Assembly (NCBI RefSeq): GCF_028290025.1
Contig: NZ_JAQGKQ010000108.1
Coordinates: 1 to 64,000, forward strand
DNA length: 64,000 bases
Direction of reading: 5' to 3'
Source of the DNA: Cypionkella sp.
Lineage (GTDB): Bacteria; Pseudomonadota; Alphaproteobacteria; Rhodobacterales; Rhodobacteraceae
A model generated the notes under the pieces. The model made no database searches and was not told the DNA's origin. It saw nothing but the letters and a program-made list of their open reading frames with translations. The position numbers and the translations under genes were made by a program. Shown piece after piece: positions 1-9,203 of the stretch. Positions within the stretch are counted from its first letter, which is position 1. The number at the start of each line of letters is the position of its first letter.

Positions 1-84
1 GTTGGGAGCCCCTCAAACACCCCCTTCCCCTCCCCCCATTCCCCGCCTAAACTCCCCAAGAACCCCCAACCAACGGAGCCTATA

Positions 85-948
85 ATGCCCCCCATGATCG
101 GCGTAATCGGCGGCTCCGGCGTCTACCAAATCGACGGGCTAGAGGGCGCATCTTGGGTCAAAGTTCACACCCCTTGGGGCAAACCTTCCGATGAAATCCT
201 CGTCGGCCGCCTCAACGGCACGCCCATGGCCTTCCTGCCCCGCCACGGTCGCGGCCACGTCCACTCCCCCAGCTCCGTGCCCTACCGCGCCAACATTGAC
301 GCCCTGAAACGCCTCGGCTGCACCGATATCCTCGCCGTTTCAGCGGTGGGTTCCCTAAGACCCGACTACCAACCCGGCGATTTCGTGCTGGTAGACCAAT
401 ACATCGACCGCACCTTTGCCCGCGAAAAATCTTTCTTCGGTGAGGGCTGCGTCGCCCATGTCTCCCTCGCCCACCCGACCTGCCCCCGCCTCGGTTCCGC
501 CTGCCTAACAGCCGCTCAACAAGCCGGTATCAAAACCCACGCATCCGCCACCTACATCGCGATGGAAGGCCCGCAATTCTCCACCCTGGCTGAGTCCCGC
601 CTGTATCGCAGCTGGGGTGCGGACGTGATCGGCATGACCGGAATGCCCGAAGCCAAACTCGCCCGCGAAGCCGAACTCTGCTACGCCTCGCTCGCCATGA
701 TCACCGATTTCGACTGCTGGCACGAAGATCACGGCGCGGTTGACGTCGCGCAAGTGATACAAACTCTCACCGCCAACGCAAACTCCGCCCGCAATCTTGT
801 GGCGAACCTGCCCGCGCTGCTGCCCGATCACCCCACCTGCCCGCACGGCTGCGACCATGCTTTGACCCACGCGCTGATGACCGCGCCGGACAAACGCGAC
901 CCCGACTTGCTGAGCAAACTCGACGCCATCTCAGGCCGCGTGCTGTAG
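85..948 (+). CDS. mtnP: S-methyl-5'-thioadenosine phosphorylase
   Basis: This 287-aa cytosolic enzyme cleaves methylthioadenosine with phosphate to adenine and methylthioribose-1-phosphate. It belongs to the PNP/MTAP phosphorylase family. Visible marks are the N-terminal phosphate loop IGVIGGSGVYQ, RHGRGHVHSPSSVPYRAN, and the substrate region around ATYIAMEGPQFSTLAESRL. VIGMTGMPEAKLAREAE with DFDCW fits MTAP better than a general purine phosphorylase. A second ATG nine bases in (position 94) could be the true start. pnuC begins one base after its stop, so the two are probably co-transcribed. apt, 1.7 kb downstream, would recycle the adenine released. Family assignment is firm; only the start is uncertain. 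Confidence 0.95.
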   Translation: MPPMIGVIGGSGVYQIDGLEGASWVKVHTPWGKPSDEILVGRLNGTPMAFLPRHGRGHVHSPSSVPYRANIDALKRLGCTDILAVSAVGSLRPDYQPGDFVLVDQYIDRTFAREKSFFGEGCVAHVSLAHPTCPRLGSACLTAAQQAGIKTHASATYIAMEGPQFSTLAESRLYRSWGADVIGMTGMPEAKLAREAELCYASLAMITDFDCWHEDHGAVDVAQVIQTLTANANSARNLVANLPALLPDHPTCPHGCDHALTHALMTAPDKRDPDLLSKLDAISGRVL

Positions 949-949
949 G

Positions 950-1555
950 ATGGATGAAATCCTCACCTTGCTGGGCGGAATGTTCGGCACCCGAGCCATC
1001 GAGATCACCGCCGCAATCTGCGGCTTGATCAACGTCGCCCTCATCATCCGCCGCAGCCTTTGGAACTATCCGTTCGGCCTTGTGATGGTCGCGCTGTATG
1101 CGGTGATATTCTTTGACTACAAACTCTACAGCGATGCCATCCTGCAGATTTTCTTCTTCGTCATCCAGGTTTTCGGGTTGTTCTGGTGGCTTGCCGGTCG
1201 ACGCGAAACCGGCGAGTTGATCGTGCTGCGTGCCAGTCCACGTCAAACGGCCGGCGTCTGCGCCATAACGCTGTCAGCCATATTGGCGATTGGCGCGGCA
1301 ATGAGCCGCTACACCGACGCCAGCTTGCCCTATTGGGACGCGTGCATTGCCACGCTCAGCGTGATTGCACAGTCGATGCTCGCGCGGCGGTTGCTGGAAA
1401 ATTGGCTGGTGTGGATCGTCGTCGACATCATCGCGATCAACGTCTTTCTGGCCAAGGGTCTGCATCCCACCGCAGTCCTATACGCGGTGTTTCTGGGTCT
1501 TGCGCTCTTGGGGCTGATACAGTGGCGAAAAGCTTGGCTTGGTCAGCAAGCATGA
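950..1555 (+). CDS. pnuC: PnuC-type nicotinamide riboside/NMN transporter
   Basis: This 201-aa polytopic inner-membrane protein has about seven hydrophobic segments. The typical PnuC core is visible: an N-terminal helix pair followed by RRSLWNYPFGLVMVALYAVIFF, the Trp-rich QVFGLFWWL segment, and WLVWIVVDIIAINVFLAKG near the C-terminus. PnuC proteins carry vitamin B3 nucleosides across the membrane and depend on intracellular phosphorylation. The next gene, nadR, supplies that kinase, and its ATG overlaps this stop codon as ATGA. The pair therefore forms a salvage unit for NAD synthesis, although the partner gene is frameshifted here. Confidence 0.9.
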   Translation: MDEILTLLGGMFGTRAIEITAAICGLINVALIIRRSLWNYPFGLVMVALYAVIFFDYKLYSDAILQIFFFVIQVFGLFWWLAGRRETGELIVLRASPRQTAGVCAITLSAILAIGAAMSRYTDASLPYWDACIATLSVIAQSMLARRLLENWLVWIVVDIIAINVFLAKGLHPTAVLYAVFLGLALLGLIQWRKAWLGQQA

Positions 1556-2546
1556 CCGTTCGTCGCGGATTTCTGTTGGGCAAGTTCATGCCGCCCCACG
1601 CGGGGCATGTCTTTATGTGCAATACCGCCGCTGCGCTGTGCGACGAATTGACGGTGTTGGTATGTTCGCTGCCAGATGATCCGATAAGTGGCATGGATCG
1701 AGCCCGATGGATGCGCGCATTGCTGCCCAATGTCCGGGTGATGCATCACGACAAGGTGGTGCCACAAGAGCCCAAGGATCACCCGATTTCTGGCCGATCT
1801 GGCGAGGCATATGCACGGCTGCTCAGCCTTTGCCGATCACCTCGGTTTTCGGCTCGGAGCCCTATGTCGTGCGACTTGCCGCAGAATTGGGTGCCACTCC
1901 GGTATTGATTGACCCTGACCGGTTGGCTTTTCCCGTCAGCGCCACTGCCATCCGCACAAATCCCGCCGCGCACTGGCGCTTTGTTCCGGGGCCGATCCGC
2001 GCTCTTTATCAAAAGCGAGTGGTCCTGTTTGGCGCCGAAAGCGTCGGTAAATCGACGATGACCCGCGCGCTTGCCGCCCATTTTGACACATTGTTTGTGC
2101 CCGAATACGGCCGGACACATGACGCCTTCAAACCTGATCTGGCATGGAGCGAAGCCGATTTCACCATGATCGCCGCAGGTCACCGCGCGATGCGCGCAGC
2201 GATTGCGCCGCAGGCGGGTGCTATACTGTTTGAAGATACCGACCCGCTGCTGACTTCGGTCTGGCAGGAATATCTGCTGGGCGGCCCCGCTGGCCCTGCC
2301 AAAATCTCTGATCCAGCCGACCTTTATCTGCTTCTCGACACCGATATGCCTTGGATAAACGATGGCACACGCTATCAGGCTGACACCGATCACCGTTGTG
2401 CTTTCCATCGACGTTGCCTTGAAGTGCTGGCCGATGTGGGCGCAAATGTGTGTGTGGTGAGCGGCGCCCCCCAAGAAAGGTGGCAGACGTGCCTGTCTGC
2501 AATCTCGGCGCTGACTGACCCGCCGCAGGCGCACGCGCGGGCGTAG
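1552..2546 (+). pseudogene. nadR: NadR-like NMN adenylyltransferase / ribosylnicotinamide kinase, frameshifted
   Basis: The gene starts with an ATGA overlap on pnuC and would encode about 331 aa if in frame. The N-terminal nucleotidyltransferase half is read in one frame: GKFMPPHAGH with the HxGH motif, then ISGMDRARWMRALLP. Near 1783-1785 homology jumps to another frame, continuing DFWPIWRGICTAA, then VFGSEPYV, SATAIR and the kinase Walker A motif GAESVGKST. One base is missing in the CACCCGATTTC tract; CACCCGGATTTC would restore one open frame. As sequenced, only a truncated adenylyltransferase or an unstarted kinase half could be made. Sequencing error at a short C/G run is a real alternative. 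The identity is clear; the functional state is not. Confidence 0.85.
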
Positions 2547-2669
2547 CGATCAAAGATCTGCTGCTGGGCGCCGGCGGTTTCATTTGCCACCACGCCGCCC
2601 CGCCTTCGCCGCCCTTGTCGCGGTGTTCTGGCTGATGGTAGACAGACCCGAGTTCTGAAAGGCCCGCCG

Positions 2670-3212
2670 ATGCCCGCTGCGAAGAAAACCGTCAAAGACT
2701 ACATCCGCACCATCGTCGATTTCCCGCACGAGGGCATCCTGTTCCGCGACGTGACCACGCTGTTCGCCGATCCGCGCGGGTTCCGGATGTGCGTTGACCA
2801 GTTGCTCGCCCCCTATGCCGGAATGCGGATTGATAAGGTCGTGGGGCTGGAAGCCCGCGGTTTCATTCTCGGCGGAGCCGTGGCACACCAGCTTTCCACC
2901 GGCTTCGTGCCGATCCGCAAGAAGGGCAAACTGCCGGGGCAGACCATCAGCCAAGCCTATACGCTCGAATATGGCGAGGCCGTGGTTGAGGTGCATGACG
3001 ATGCCATGCAACCGGGCGAGAAAATTCTGCTGGTCGACGATCTGCTCGCGACCGGAGGCACTGCAGAAGCTGGCATAAAACTGATTGAGCGCTTGGGCGC
3101 GCAAGTCATCGGCTGTGCTTTTGTGGTTGATCTGCCTGATTTGGGCGGTCGCCAAAAGTTGGAAAGCATGGGGATGGACGTTCACGCCCTCTGCGCCTTC
3201 GAGGGGCTTTAA
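2670..3212 (+). CDS. apt: Adenine phosphoribosyltransferase
   Basis: This 180-aa cytosolic enzyme makes AMP from adenine and PRPP. The type I phosphoribosyltransferase PRPP loop is [17 protein letters not shown] (residues about 114-130), and the N-terminal [19 protein letters not shown] and [14 protein letters not shown] are typical of bacterial Apt. The length is normal. A GAAAGG Shine-Dalgarno sequence precedes the ATG. Together with mtnP upstream it recycles the adenine left by polyamine, quorum-signal and SAM metabolism. The 123 bases between nadR and apt contain no other gene. Confidence 0.95.
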   Translation: MPAAKKTVKDYIRTIVDFPHEGILFRDVTTLFADPRGFRMCVDQLLAPYAGMRIDKVVGLEARGFILGGAVAHQLSTGFVPIRKKGKLPGQTISQAYTLEYGEAVVEVHDDAMQPGEKILLVDDLLATGGTAEAGIKLIERLGAQVIGCAFVVDLPDLGGRQKLESMGMDVHALCAFEGL

Positions 3213-3342
3213 CGTCGCCCGCCCAGTTCACCCACGCCGCCCCGGCCTTGAGCCGGGGCCTCTGGTTTACTGACCTCGCCCGAAACACCATTTCACATCA
3301 CCATTAACGGCCTGTTCACCGAATCGTTCTAAACCAAATTCA

Positions 3343-3436
3343 CTAAGGCCAACCCAGCCTTAGGGTGACGCTGCTTGCAACACGTGACCCACCCAACCCC
3401 AGCGCCCTGTCGGTTTCCCGGCAGGGCGCTTCTTTC
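3343..3436 (+). ncRNA. Candidate small RNA or apt 3' hairpin element
   Basis: In this gene-free interval there is a perfect 7-bp hairpin CTAAGGC/GCCTTAG (3343-3363) with a 7-nt loop. About 38 nt later comes a strong terminator-like hairpin. That layout is common in small RNAs, but I recognise no family and see no convincing promoter. It may equally be the 3' untranslated end of apt. Confidence 0.3.
3402..3435 (+). terminator. Rho-independent terminator
   Basis: GCGCCCTG (3402-3409) pairs perfectly with CAGGGCGC (3422-3429) and is followed by TTCTTT on the plus strand. It ends apt transcription or the candidate RNA just upstream. Confidence 0.65.
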
Positions 3437-3438
3437 GA

Positions 3439-3831
3439 TCACGCTGACGTGGCAAATCCCGGCGCCAGCCCCTGCTCTCCCTGAGTGTCAAAGATCGGCT
3501 CAAACCCGCCCCAGATCATCCTTTTGCCGTCAAATGGCATCTCGGGCATCTCGCTCCAGCGGGCATCGGTTTCCATTTTCTCGCCCGCGGCATCGCAGGT
3601 CTGTTTGTCGGGCCATTCGATCCAAGAAAATACGATAGCCTCATCCGGCTCTGCCTTCACCGCACGCTTAAAATCGGTGACTTTGCCATCAGCGATATCC
3701 TCGCTCCAGGTCTCGACCATCCGAACCGCGCCATACTCCTTGAATATCGGCGAGGCAGCCTTTGCAGATTCGATATAAGCCTGCTTATTCGCCTTTGGAA
3801 CTGCGACCAAAAATCCCTGAATATAACTCAT
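3439..3831 (-). CDS. DUF1428 family protein
   Basis: This 130-aa protein of the DUF1428 (YbaA-like) family has a dimeric ferredoxin-like fold and no known reaction. Characteristic stretches are YIQGFLVAVPKANKQAY at the N-terminus, EAIVFSWIEWPDK in the centre and PFDGKRMIWGGFEPI near the end. Two ATG codons are adjacent; the second (3831) is better spaced from the GGAGGA ribosome site. It stands alone, divergent from no gene and convergent with apt. Confidence 0.85.
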   Translation of the reverse strand: MSYIQGFLVAVPKANKQAYIESAKAASPIFKEYGAVRMVETWSEDIADGKVTDFKRAVKAEPDEAIVFSWIEWPDKQTCDAAGEKMETDARWSEMPEMPFDGKRMIWGGFEPIFDTQGEQGLAPGFATSA

Positions 3832-3905
3832 CATGCGTCCTCCGTTTAAGGGATGATGCAGAGGGGAACCGATCAGCGCGAAATCAGTTCCCGCGCTCTA
3901 TGGGG

Positions 3906-5333
3906 TTATCGGCGCAACACCGCGCCGGGATTCATAATCCCCAACGGGTCCAGCGCCGCTTTAATCGCGCGCATCGCTGAAAGCTTGCCCGGATCGCCAT
4001 ACCGCTCCAGATCGTCCACCTTCAGCCGCCCCAAACCATGTTCGGCTGACATCGAGCCGCCAAGTTCATCGACCAGATCGTGCACGCAATATTTCACCGC
4101 ATCGCGCACGCCGTCATATTCGCGGCGATTGCGGCCAAAGGTCGGGAACACGTTGTAATGTAGATTGCCATCACCAAGATGGCCAAAACAATTCACCCGA
4201 AAATTGCCAATCGCCGCCAGCCGAGGCCCGGCTTTCGCGATAAACTCCGCCACCAACCCCAACGGCACCGAGATGTCGTGGCTGCTGACAGCCCCTATCA
4301 TCCGGTTGGCCTCTGGCATCGCCTCACGGATACGCCACAACCCGGCCCGCTGCGCTTCAGACGCCGCAATTACCCCGTCCGACACCAGCCCATCCGCCAA
4401 AGCCGCCTCGAACAGCCCACCCAGATGATCTTCCACAACACCAAAGCCGGCTGGCATACCAATCTCGATCAACACCATCCACTCCGGCATCCCAATCGGA
4501 GATTTCACTTCGGGGATTTTCTCGGCCAGAAACTCCAGTCCCATCCGCCCGATCAACTCAAACGCAGAAACCATCCCCGACAGCCGCGCCTGCGCCAAAG
4601 ACAGCAGTTTCAGCGCAGCCGCTGGGCTTTCCACCGCCAACAGCGCCGTCCCCACAACTCCCGGTACCGGATACAGCCGTAGGCTGGCGGCGGTGATCAG
4701 GCCCAAAGTCCCCTCAGCCCCGATCAGCAGATGGCGCAGATCATAGCCAGTGTTATCTTTGCGCAAGCGTTTCAAGCCATTAAAAACACTGCCATCCGGC
4801 AAAACCGCCTCGATCCCCAGACACAAATCCCGCGCATTGCCGTAGCGCAACACGGTCAAACCGCCCGCATTGGTTGCAAGGTTGCCGCCGATCCGGCACG
4901 TCCCTTCCGACGCCAAAGCCAGCGGAAACACCCGGCCTGCATCCGCCGCGTGGCGCTGCACATCGGCGAGGATCATCCCCGCCTCAACCACCAGCACGTT
5001 CTCGTCCGGATAAACCCCGCGCAACGCCGCCATCCGCTCTAGCGACAGCACCACGGGCAGCGGTCCTTCGGACATCAGCTGTCCACCGACCAGCCCGGTG
5101 CCACCGCCCCAAGGCACCAGCCCGACCCGCGCCTCCGCACAAGCCCGCACCACCACTGACACTTCGGCAACCGTCCGAGGCATCGCCACCACGCCCGCCA
5201 AGCCCTGCCAACGTCCGCGCGGTTCTTCCAGATAGCGTGGTTCCGGCACATGCAGCGTGCCTTCGGGCAACAGCCCCCGCAAATGGTCAACGAACGCAGT
5301 GTCAGCAGAGTTCAACATCGACAGCACAGCCAT
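3906..5333 (-). CDS. FAD-linked D-2-hydroxyacid dehydrogenase (GlcD/D2HGDH family)
   Basis: This 475-aa flavoprotein has a PCMH-type FAD domain in the N-terminal half (VPWGGGTGLVGGQ, GGNLATNAGGLTVLRYGN, GAEGTLGLIT) and the FAD-oxidase C-terminal domain with FGHLGDGNLHYNV and SAEHGLGR. The latter motifs carry the metal and substrate ligands in D-lactate and D-2-hydroxyglutarate dehydrogenases. The likely role is oxidation of a D-2-hydroxyacid to the 2-oxoacid with electrons passed to a carrier; the exact substrate cannot be read from sequence. It follows the DUF1697 gene with a 12-nt gap, so they may be co-transcribed. Confidence 0.88.
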   Translation of the reverse strand: MAVLSMLNSADTAFVDHLRGLLPEGTLHVPEPRYLEEPRGRWQGLAGVVAMPRTVAEVSVVVRACAEARVGLVPWGGGTGLVGGQLMSEGPLPVVLSLERMAALRGVYPDENVLVVEAGMILADVQRHAADAGRVFPLALASEGTCRIGGNLATNAGGLTVLRYGNARDLCLGIEAVLPDGSVFNGLKRLRKDNTGYDLRHLLIGAEGTLGLITAASLRLYPVPGVVGTALLAVESPAAALKLLSLAQARLSGMVSAFELIGRMGLEFLAEKIPEVKSPIGMPEWMVLIEIGMPAGFGVVEDHLGGLFEAALADGLVSDGVIAASEAQRAGLWRIREAMPEANRMIGAVSSHDISVPLGLVAEFIAKAGPRLAAIGNFRVNCFGHLGDGNLHYNVFPTFGRNRREYDGVRDAVKYCVHDLVDELGGSMSAEHGLGRLKVDDLERYGDPGKLSAMRAIKAALDPLGIMNPGAVLRR

Positions 5334-5345
5334 AACTTAACGGCC

Positions 5346-5891
5346 TTAAACCGTAATCGTCCGCGCCAAAGCCGCAATCGCAGTGGCCGAAGTCTGGTTG
5401 CGTGCGGTTTTTACCATGGTCAATCCAGCTTCCAGCTTGGTCGCCAAAACCGACCGCCCCACCCCGTTCGGAGCCAGCAGATACAGCGCCTTATCGGTCA
5501 CCGAGATCGCTTCGCCACCCGTCGCATGTGCCGAAAGACCCGAGGTTACACTTGCCGCAATCGGGCTTTCCAAGAAATAGATATGCACCTGGGTGCCATC
5601 CGCGACGCCTTGCTTCTTGTAGGGGTTGGCGGCAAGAATCGCATCATACTCAGCCAAGGTCATCACAAACATTGGCGGAGCGAAACCAAAACGATCTTTC
5701 ATCGCCGCAGTAATCTTTGCCTCAACCCCGGCCACGCCCGGATCAAGATACACCGCATTGCCGCTTTGCAGATGGGTGTGGATTTGCTGAAGCCCTTGTT
5801 CTAGCAGCATTTGCCGGAATTCCGGCATCGGCAGGCGGTTGGCACCTGACACGTTAACGCCGCGCAGCAGCAGGACTTTCACTTCACTCAT
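5346..5891 (-). CDS. DUF1697 domain protein
   Basis: This 181-aa protein has the family start VLLLRGVNVSGANRLPMPEFRQMLLEQGLQ. The middle matches the usual LQSGNAVYLDPG and FGFAPPMFVMTLAEYDAI stretches, and the C-terminus has the APNGVGRS and ARNQTSATA motifs. The length is normal for DUF1697. The biochemical function is unknown. The gene sits directly upstream of the FAD-linked dehydrogenase on the same strand. Confidence 0.88.
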   Translation of the reverse strand: MSEVKVLLLRGVNVSGANRLPMPEFRQMLLEQGLQQIHTHLQSGNAVYLDPGVAGVEAKITAAMKDRFGFAPPMFVMTLAEYDAILAANPYKKQGVADGTQVHIYFLESPIAASVTSGLSAHATGGEAISVTDKALYLLAPNGVGRSVLATKLEAGLTMVKTARNQTSATAIAALARTITV

Positions 5892-5953
5892 AGGGCTCTC
5901 CAGACAAGACCCCGCCCGCTCCGGCGTAGGGCTACCGGCTGCAAAGCAGCGGC

Positions 5954-6538
5954 TTATCCTACGTCCGTGCGACCGCGTCGGTCATTGCGTAAGTTGGCGT
6001 ATAGCACATGGTTCCGCCAGCGCCCGTTGATTTGCAAATAAGATTGCGCAACACCTTCATATTTAAAGCCTGACTTTTCCAACACGCCGCGCGATGCGAC
6101 GTTTTCGGGCAAACAGGCGCTTTCAATCCGGCTTAGGTCAAGCTGCGCGAAGGAAAAATGCACCAAAGCCTGCACTGCTTCCTTCATATAACCGCGCCGT
6201 GCAAACGGCGCACCGATCCAATAGCCCATCGTGCCAGCCTGCACCGGTCCACGCCGGATATTGTCCAGCGTCACGGCGCCCAACAACTGGCGATCCTCTC
6301 GCCGAAACATCAGCATTGCCAGCGCCGCACCGCTAGCCTCCGCCCGCCCAGCCCAATACACCCGGTTGGTAAACGCCTTGCGCGAGAGATGATCTTGCGC
6401 CCAAACCGGCTCCCACGGGGTGAGATGCTCTACCGAAGCCTCGCGCAGACCCGACCATGCTTTATAGTCGGAATGCACCGGCAGCCGCAGAGTCATCCGC
6501 TCGGTTTCAACCGTGGGCCTGCGGCGGAACGACAGCAT
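5954..6538 (-). CDS. GNAT N-acetyltransferase, RimJ-like
   Basis: This 194-aa protein belongs to the GNAT acetyltransferases closest to ribosomal-protein N-terminal acetylases (RimJ/RimL). It shows TERMTLRLPVHSDYKAWSGLR at the start, then GYWIGAPFARRGYMKEAVQAL, the acetyl-CoA loop and helix, and ENVASRGVLEKSGFKYEGVA. Its start codon overlaps the stop of the M16 peptidase gene by one base (TAATG), so translation is coupled. The acceptor is unknown; the RimJ name refers to family only. Confidence 0.85.
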   Translation of the reverse strand: MLSFRRRPTVETERMTLRLPVHSDYKAWSGLREASVEHLTPWEPVWAQDHLSRKAFTNRVYWAGRAEASGAALAMLMFRREDRQLLGAVTLDNIRRGPVQAGTMGYWIGAPFARRGYMKEAVQALVHFSFAQLDLSRIESACLPENVASRGVLEKSGFKYEGVAQSYLQINGRWRNHVLYANLRNDRRGRTDVG

Positions 6539-7812
6539 TACGCGGCCAGACGCTTGCGAATATCCTGCAACGTCGGCGCAGCCTCAACCGGACCATACAA
6601 AGCCAAAGCCGAATCCGCGCCCGCGAGTTCACCAGCATATCGACGCACATCGGCCATCGTAACCGCGTCAATCCGCGCCACGGCTTCATCCACCCCCGGC
6701 ACCCGATCATAAATCGCCAGCAATCGCGCGATGCGTTCAGCCCGAGACGACGGGCTTTCCAGCCCCATCAGCATCCCGGCCTTGATCTGCGTCCGCGCCC
6801 GCGCCACTTCGGCCTCCGACATATCATCCGCCGCGCGCTTCAACTCATCCATGGTGATCTGGGTCAACTCGCCGATTTCTTCCGCTGAAGTCCCTGCATA
6901 AAGCGTGATCTGCCCCGCATCCTCGTAAGCGCCTGACTGCGCGAAGATCGAATAACACAGCCCGCGTTCTTCGCGCACCTTCTGGAACAAACGGCTCGAC
7001 ATGCCGCCGCCCATCGTCATCGCGTAGACCTGAGCCGTGTAAACGTCCGGATGCCGATAGCCCGGCGCATCAAACGCCATAGCGAAATGCACCTGCTCCA
7101 GATCCTTCACCTCGCGCCGCTCCGACCCCTTAAAGGTCGCCGCTTGGAAACTTGTCGCAGGCTTGGCCTTCATACTGCCAAACATCGCCTCGGCCTGTTT
7201 CACAATTGCATCGTGATCAACCGCACCGGCGGCCGACAAAATCATCTGCCCCGGCCCGTAATGCTCGGCCACGAAACCCTGCAAATCCTTGCGGCCAAAC
7301 GAGGAAACCCGCTCCTCCGGCCCCAGAATCGTCCGCCCAAACGCCTGATCGGGATAAGACGCCTCTTGCAGCCAATCGAATACGATATCATCCGGCGTAT
7401 CCAACGCTTGGCCGATTTCTTGCAAGATCACATGCCGCTCAACCTCGATTTCCTTCTTGTCGAAGGCCGGGTTCAGCACAATATCGCCAATCACATCCAG
7501 CGCCAGACCCACATCGGCCTCAAGCACCCGCGCATAATACGCGGTCATCTCACGCGAGGTATAGGCGTTGATATAGCCGCCAACATCCTCAATTTCTTCG
7601 GCAATTTGCAAACTGGTGCGCCGCTTGGTGCCCTTAAACGCCATATGCTCCAGAAAATGCGCGATGCCGTTTTGCGAGGGTTGCTCATGCCGACCGCCCG
7701 CCATCACCCAAATCCCGGCGCTGGCTGACAGCAGCCCCGGCATGTGTTCGGTGACAATACGGAAACCGTTCGGCAGAGTGGTCAGTCGCGTACCGGCAAA
7801 TGCAAGGCTCAA
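6538..7812 (-). CDS. M16 family zinc peptidase (processing peptidase-like)
   Basis: This 424-aa protein resembles the mitochondrial processing peptidase beta subunit. It has the inverted zinc motif HFLEHMAFKGT (HxxEH, residues about 48-52) and a distal glutamate in the REMTAYYARVL region, then the C-terminal M16 half including GGGMSSRLFQKVREERGLCYSI. It probably degrades or processes peptides in the cytoplasm or periplasm; no signal peptide is evident. The start overlaps the thrC stop by four bases (ATGA). This thrC-M16-GNAT order is familiar in Rhodobacterales and marks one transcription unit. Confidence 0.92.
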   Translation of the reverse strand: MSLAFAGTRLTTLPNGFRIVTEHMPGLLSASAGIWVMAGGRHEQPSQNGIAHFLEHMAFKGTKRRTSLQIAEEIEDVGGYINAYTSREMTAYYARVLEADVGLALDVIGDIVLNPAFDKKEIEVERHVILQEIGQALDTPDDIVFDWLQEASYPDQAFGRTILGPEERVSSFGRKDLQGFVAEHYGPGQMILSAAGAVDHDAIVKQAEAMFGSMKAKPATSFQAATFKGSERREVKDLEQVHFAMAFDAPGYRHPDVYTAQVYAMTMGGGMSSRLFQKVREERGLCYSIFAQSGAYEDAGQITLYAGTSAEEIGELTQITMDELKRAADDMSEAEVARARTQIKAGMLMGLESPSSRAERIARLLAIYDRVPGVDEAVARIDAVTMADVRRYAGELAGADSALALYGPVEAAPTLQDIRKRLAA

Positions 7813-9194
7813 CGGGCAATCCTTTCACGGATCAGGGCCTGCAAAGCGCCCAGATCATTTGGCACACGGGTGACACGTTCCGGGCGGTCAAACAAGTCCG
7901 CCATGCGCGCAGGCAGCCCCGGACGCACCCCCATCGCCGCCTCAACCGCATCAGGAAACTTCGCGGGATGCGCGGTGGCAAGCGTAACCATCGGCGCACC
8001 GCCCAAATGCGCTTCGGCCACTTTCACGGCGACGGCAGAGTGCGGACACAAAACCTCGCCAGTCTGCGCAAACACCCGCCGCATCGTCGCGGTGGTTTCC
8101 TCCTCCGAGCACCGCCCCGAATCAAAGGTTTCGCGCAGCATCCCCATCGCGCCCTGCGAAATATGGAAGCCGCCCGCCTTCAACTCGTCCATCAGGGCCG
8201 AAACCGCCTTACCATCACGACCGTAAGCATCAAACAACGCCCGTTCAAAGTTGGAACTGACCTGAATATCCATCGACGGCGAGATCGTCGGCGACACCCC
8301 ATTCTGCACGTAATCCCCGGTTTTCATCGCCCGATCCAGAATGTCATTCTGGTTGGTGGCGATCACCAACTGCTCAATCGGCAGCCCCATCTTCCGCGCG
8401 ATTTAGCCCGCGAAAATGTCACCGAAATTACCCGTCGGCACGGTGAAACTCACGCTGCGCTCCGGCGCGCCCAAAGATACAGCCGCGCTGAAATAATACA
8501 CCACCTGCGCCAGCACCCGTGCCCAGTTGATGCTGTTCACCCCTGCCAACCGCACACCATCGCGGAAGTCAAAATCGTTGAACATATCCTTCACACGCGC
8601 TTGGCAATCGTCAAAATCACCATCCATCGCCAGCGCATAAACATTGGCCTCAGATGGGGTCGTCATCTGCCGCCGCTGCACATCCGACACCCGGCCATGC
8701 GGATACAGGATGAACAGATCGACATTGGCTAACCCGCGAAACGCCTCCATCGCAGCCGACCCGGTATCGCCCGAGGTCGCGCCAACAATGGTAATCCGCT
8801 CGCCGGTCTTCGCCAAAGCCGCCTGCATCATCTGGCCGATCAGCTGCATGGCGAAGTCTTTGAACGCCAACGTCGGCCCGTGAAACAGCTCCAACAGGAA
8901 ATGGTTCGGCCCGAGCTGCACCAAAGGTGCGCGCGCTGCATGGCCAAATCCGGCATAAGCCTTGGCGATTAGCCCCTTGAACTCAACATCGGTAAACGTC
9001 GAGCCGAGAAACGGCCGCATCACCCGAAACGCAATTTCCTCATATGGCAGCCCCGCCATCGCCGCGATATCCGAGCGCCCCAAAACCGGCACCACTTCCG
9101 GCACATAAAGCCCGCCATCGCGCGCCAGCCCCGTCATCATCGCTTCGCCAAACGTCAAAACCGGAGCCGCGCCCCGCGTCGAGATATACCGCAT
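7809..9194 (-). pseudogene. thrC: Threonine synthase interrupted by an in-frame TAA
   Basis: Threonine synthase converts O-phosphohomoserine to threonine using PLP. The whole gene is in one frame (about 461 codons, normal for the long class) but codon 264 is TAA at 8403-8405, where the family has Tyr in the FAGY(I/V)AKKMG segment. Upstream residues end at TVPTGNFGDIFAG; downstream resumes IARKMGLPIEQLVIATN. The PLP lysine in TLAFKDFAMQ lies before the stop. An internal ATG (8388-8390) could restart translation of the C-terminal 193 aa. A change of TAC or TAT to TAA explains it. As written the cell would lack full-length ThrC; sequencing error remains possible. Confidence 0.9.
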
Positions 9195-9203
9195 CGTCTT
9201 CCC

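Noticed and set aside
767-1246. 159-aa minus-strand frame over mtnP and pnuC
   Set aside because: It lies wholly on top of two well-supported plus-strand genes and has the Arg/Ala-rich look of an antisense shadow.
8403-8405. Stop-codon readthrough or recoding in thrC
   Set aside because: No selenocysteine element is evident and the related alkB interruption uses a different stop codon; simple point mutation or error is more economical.
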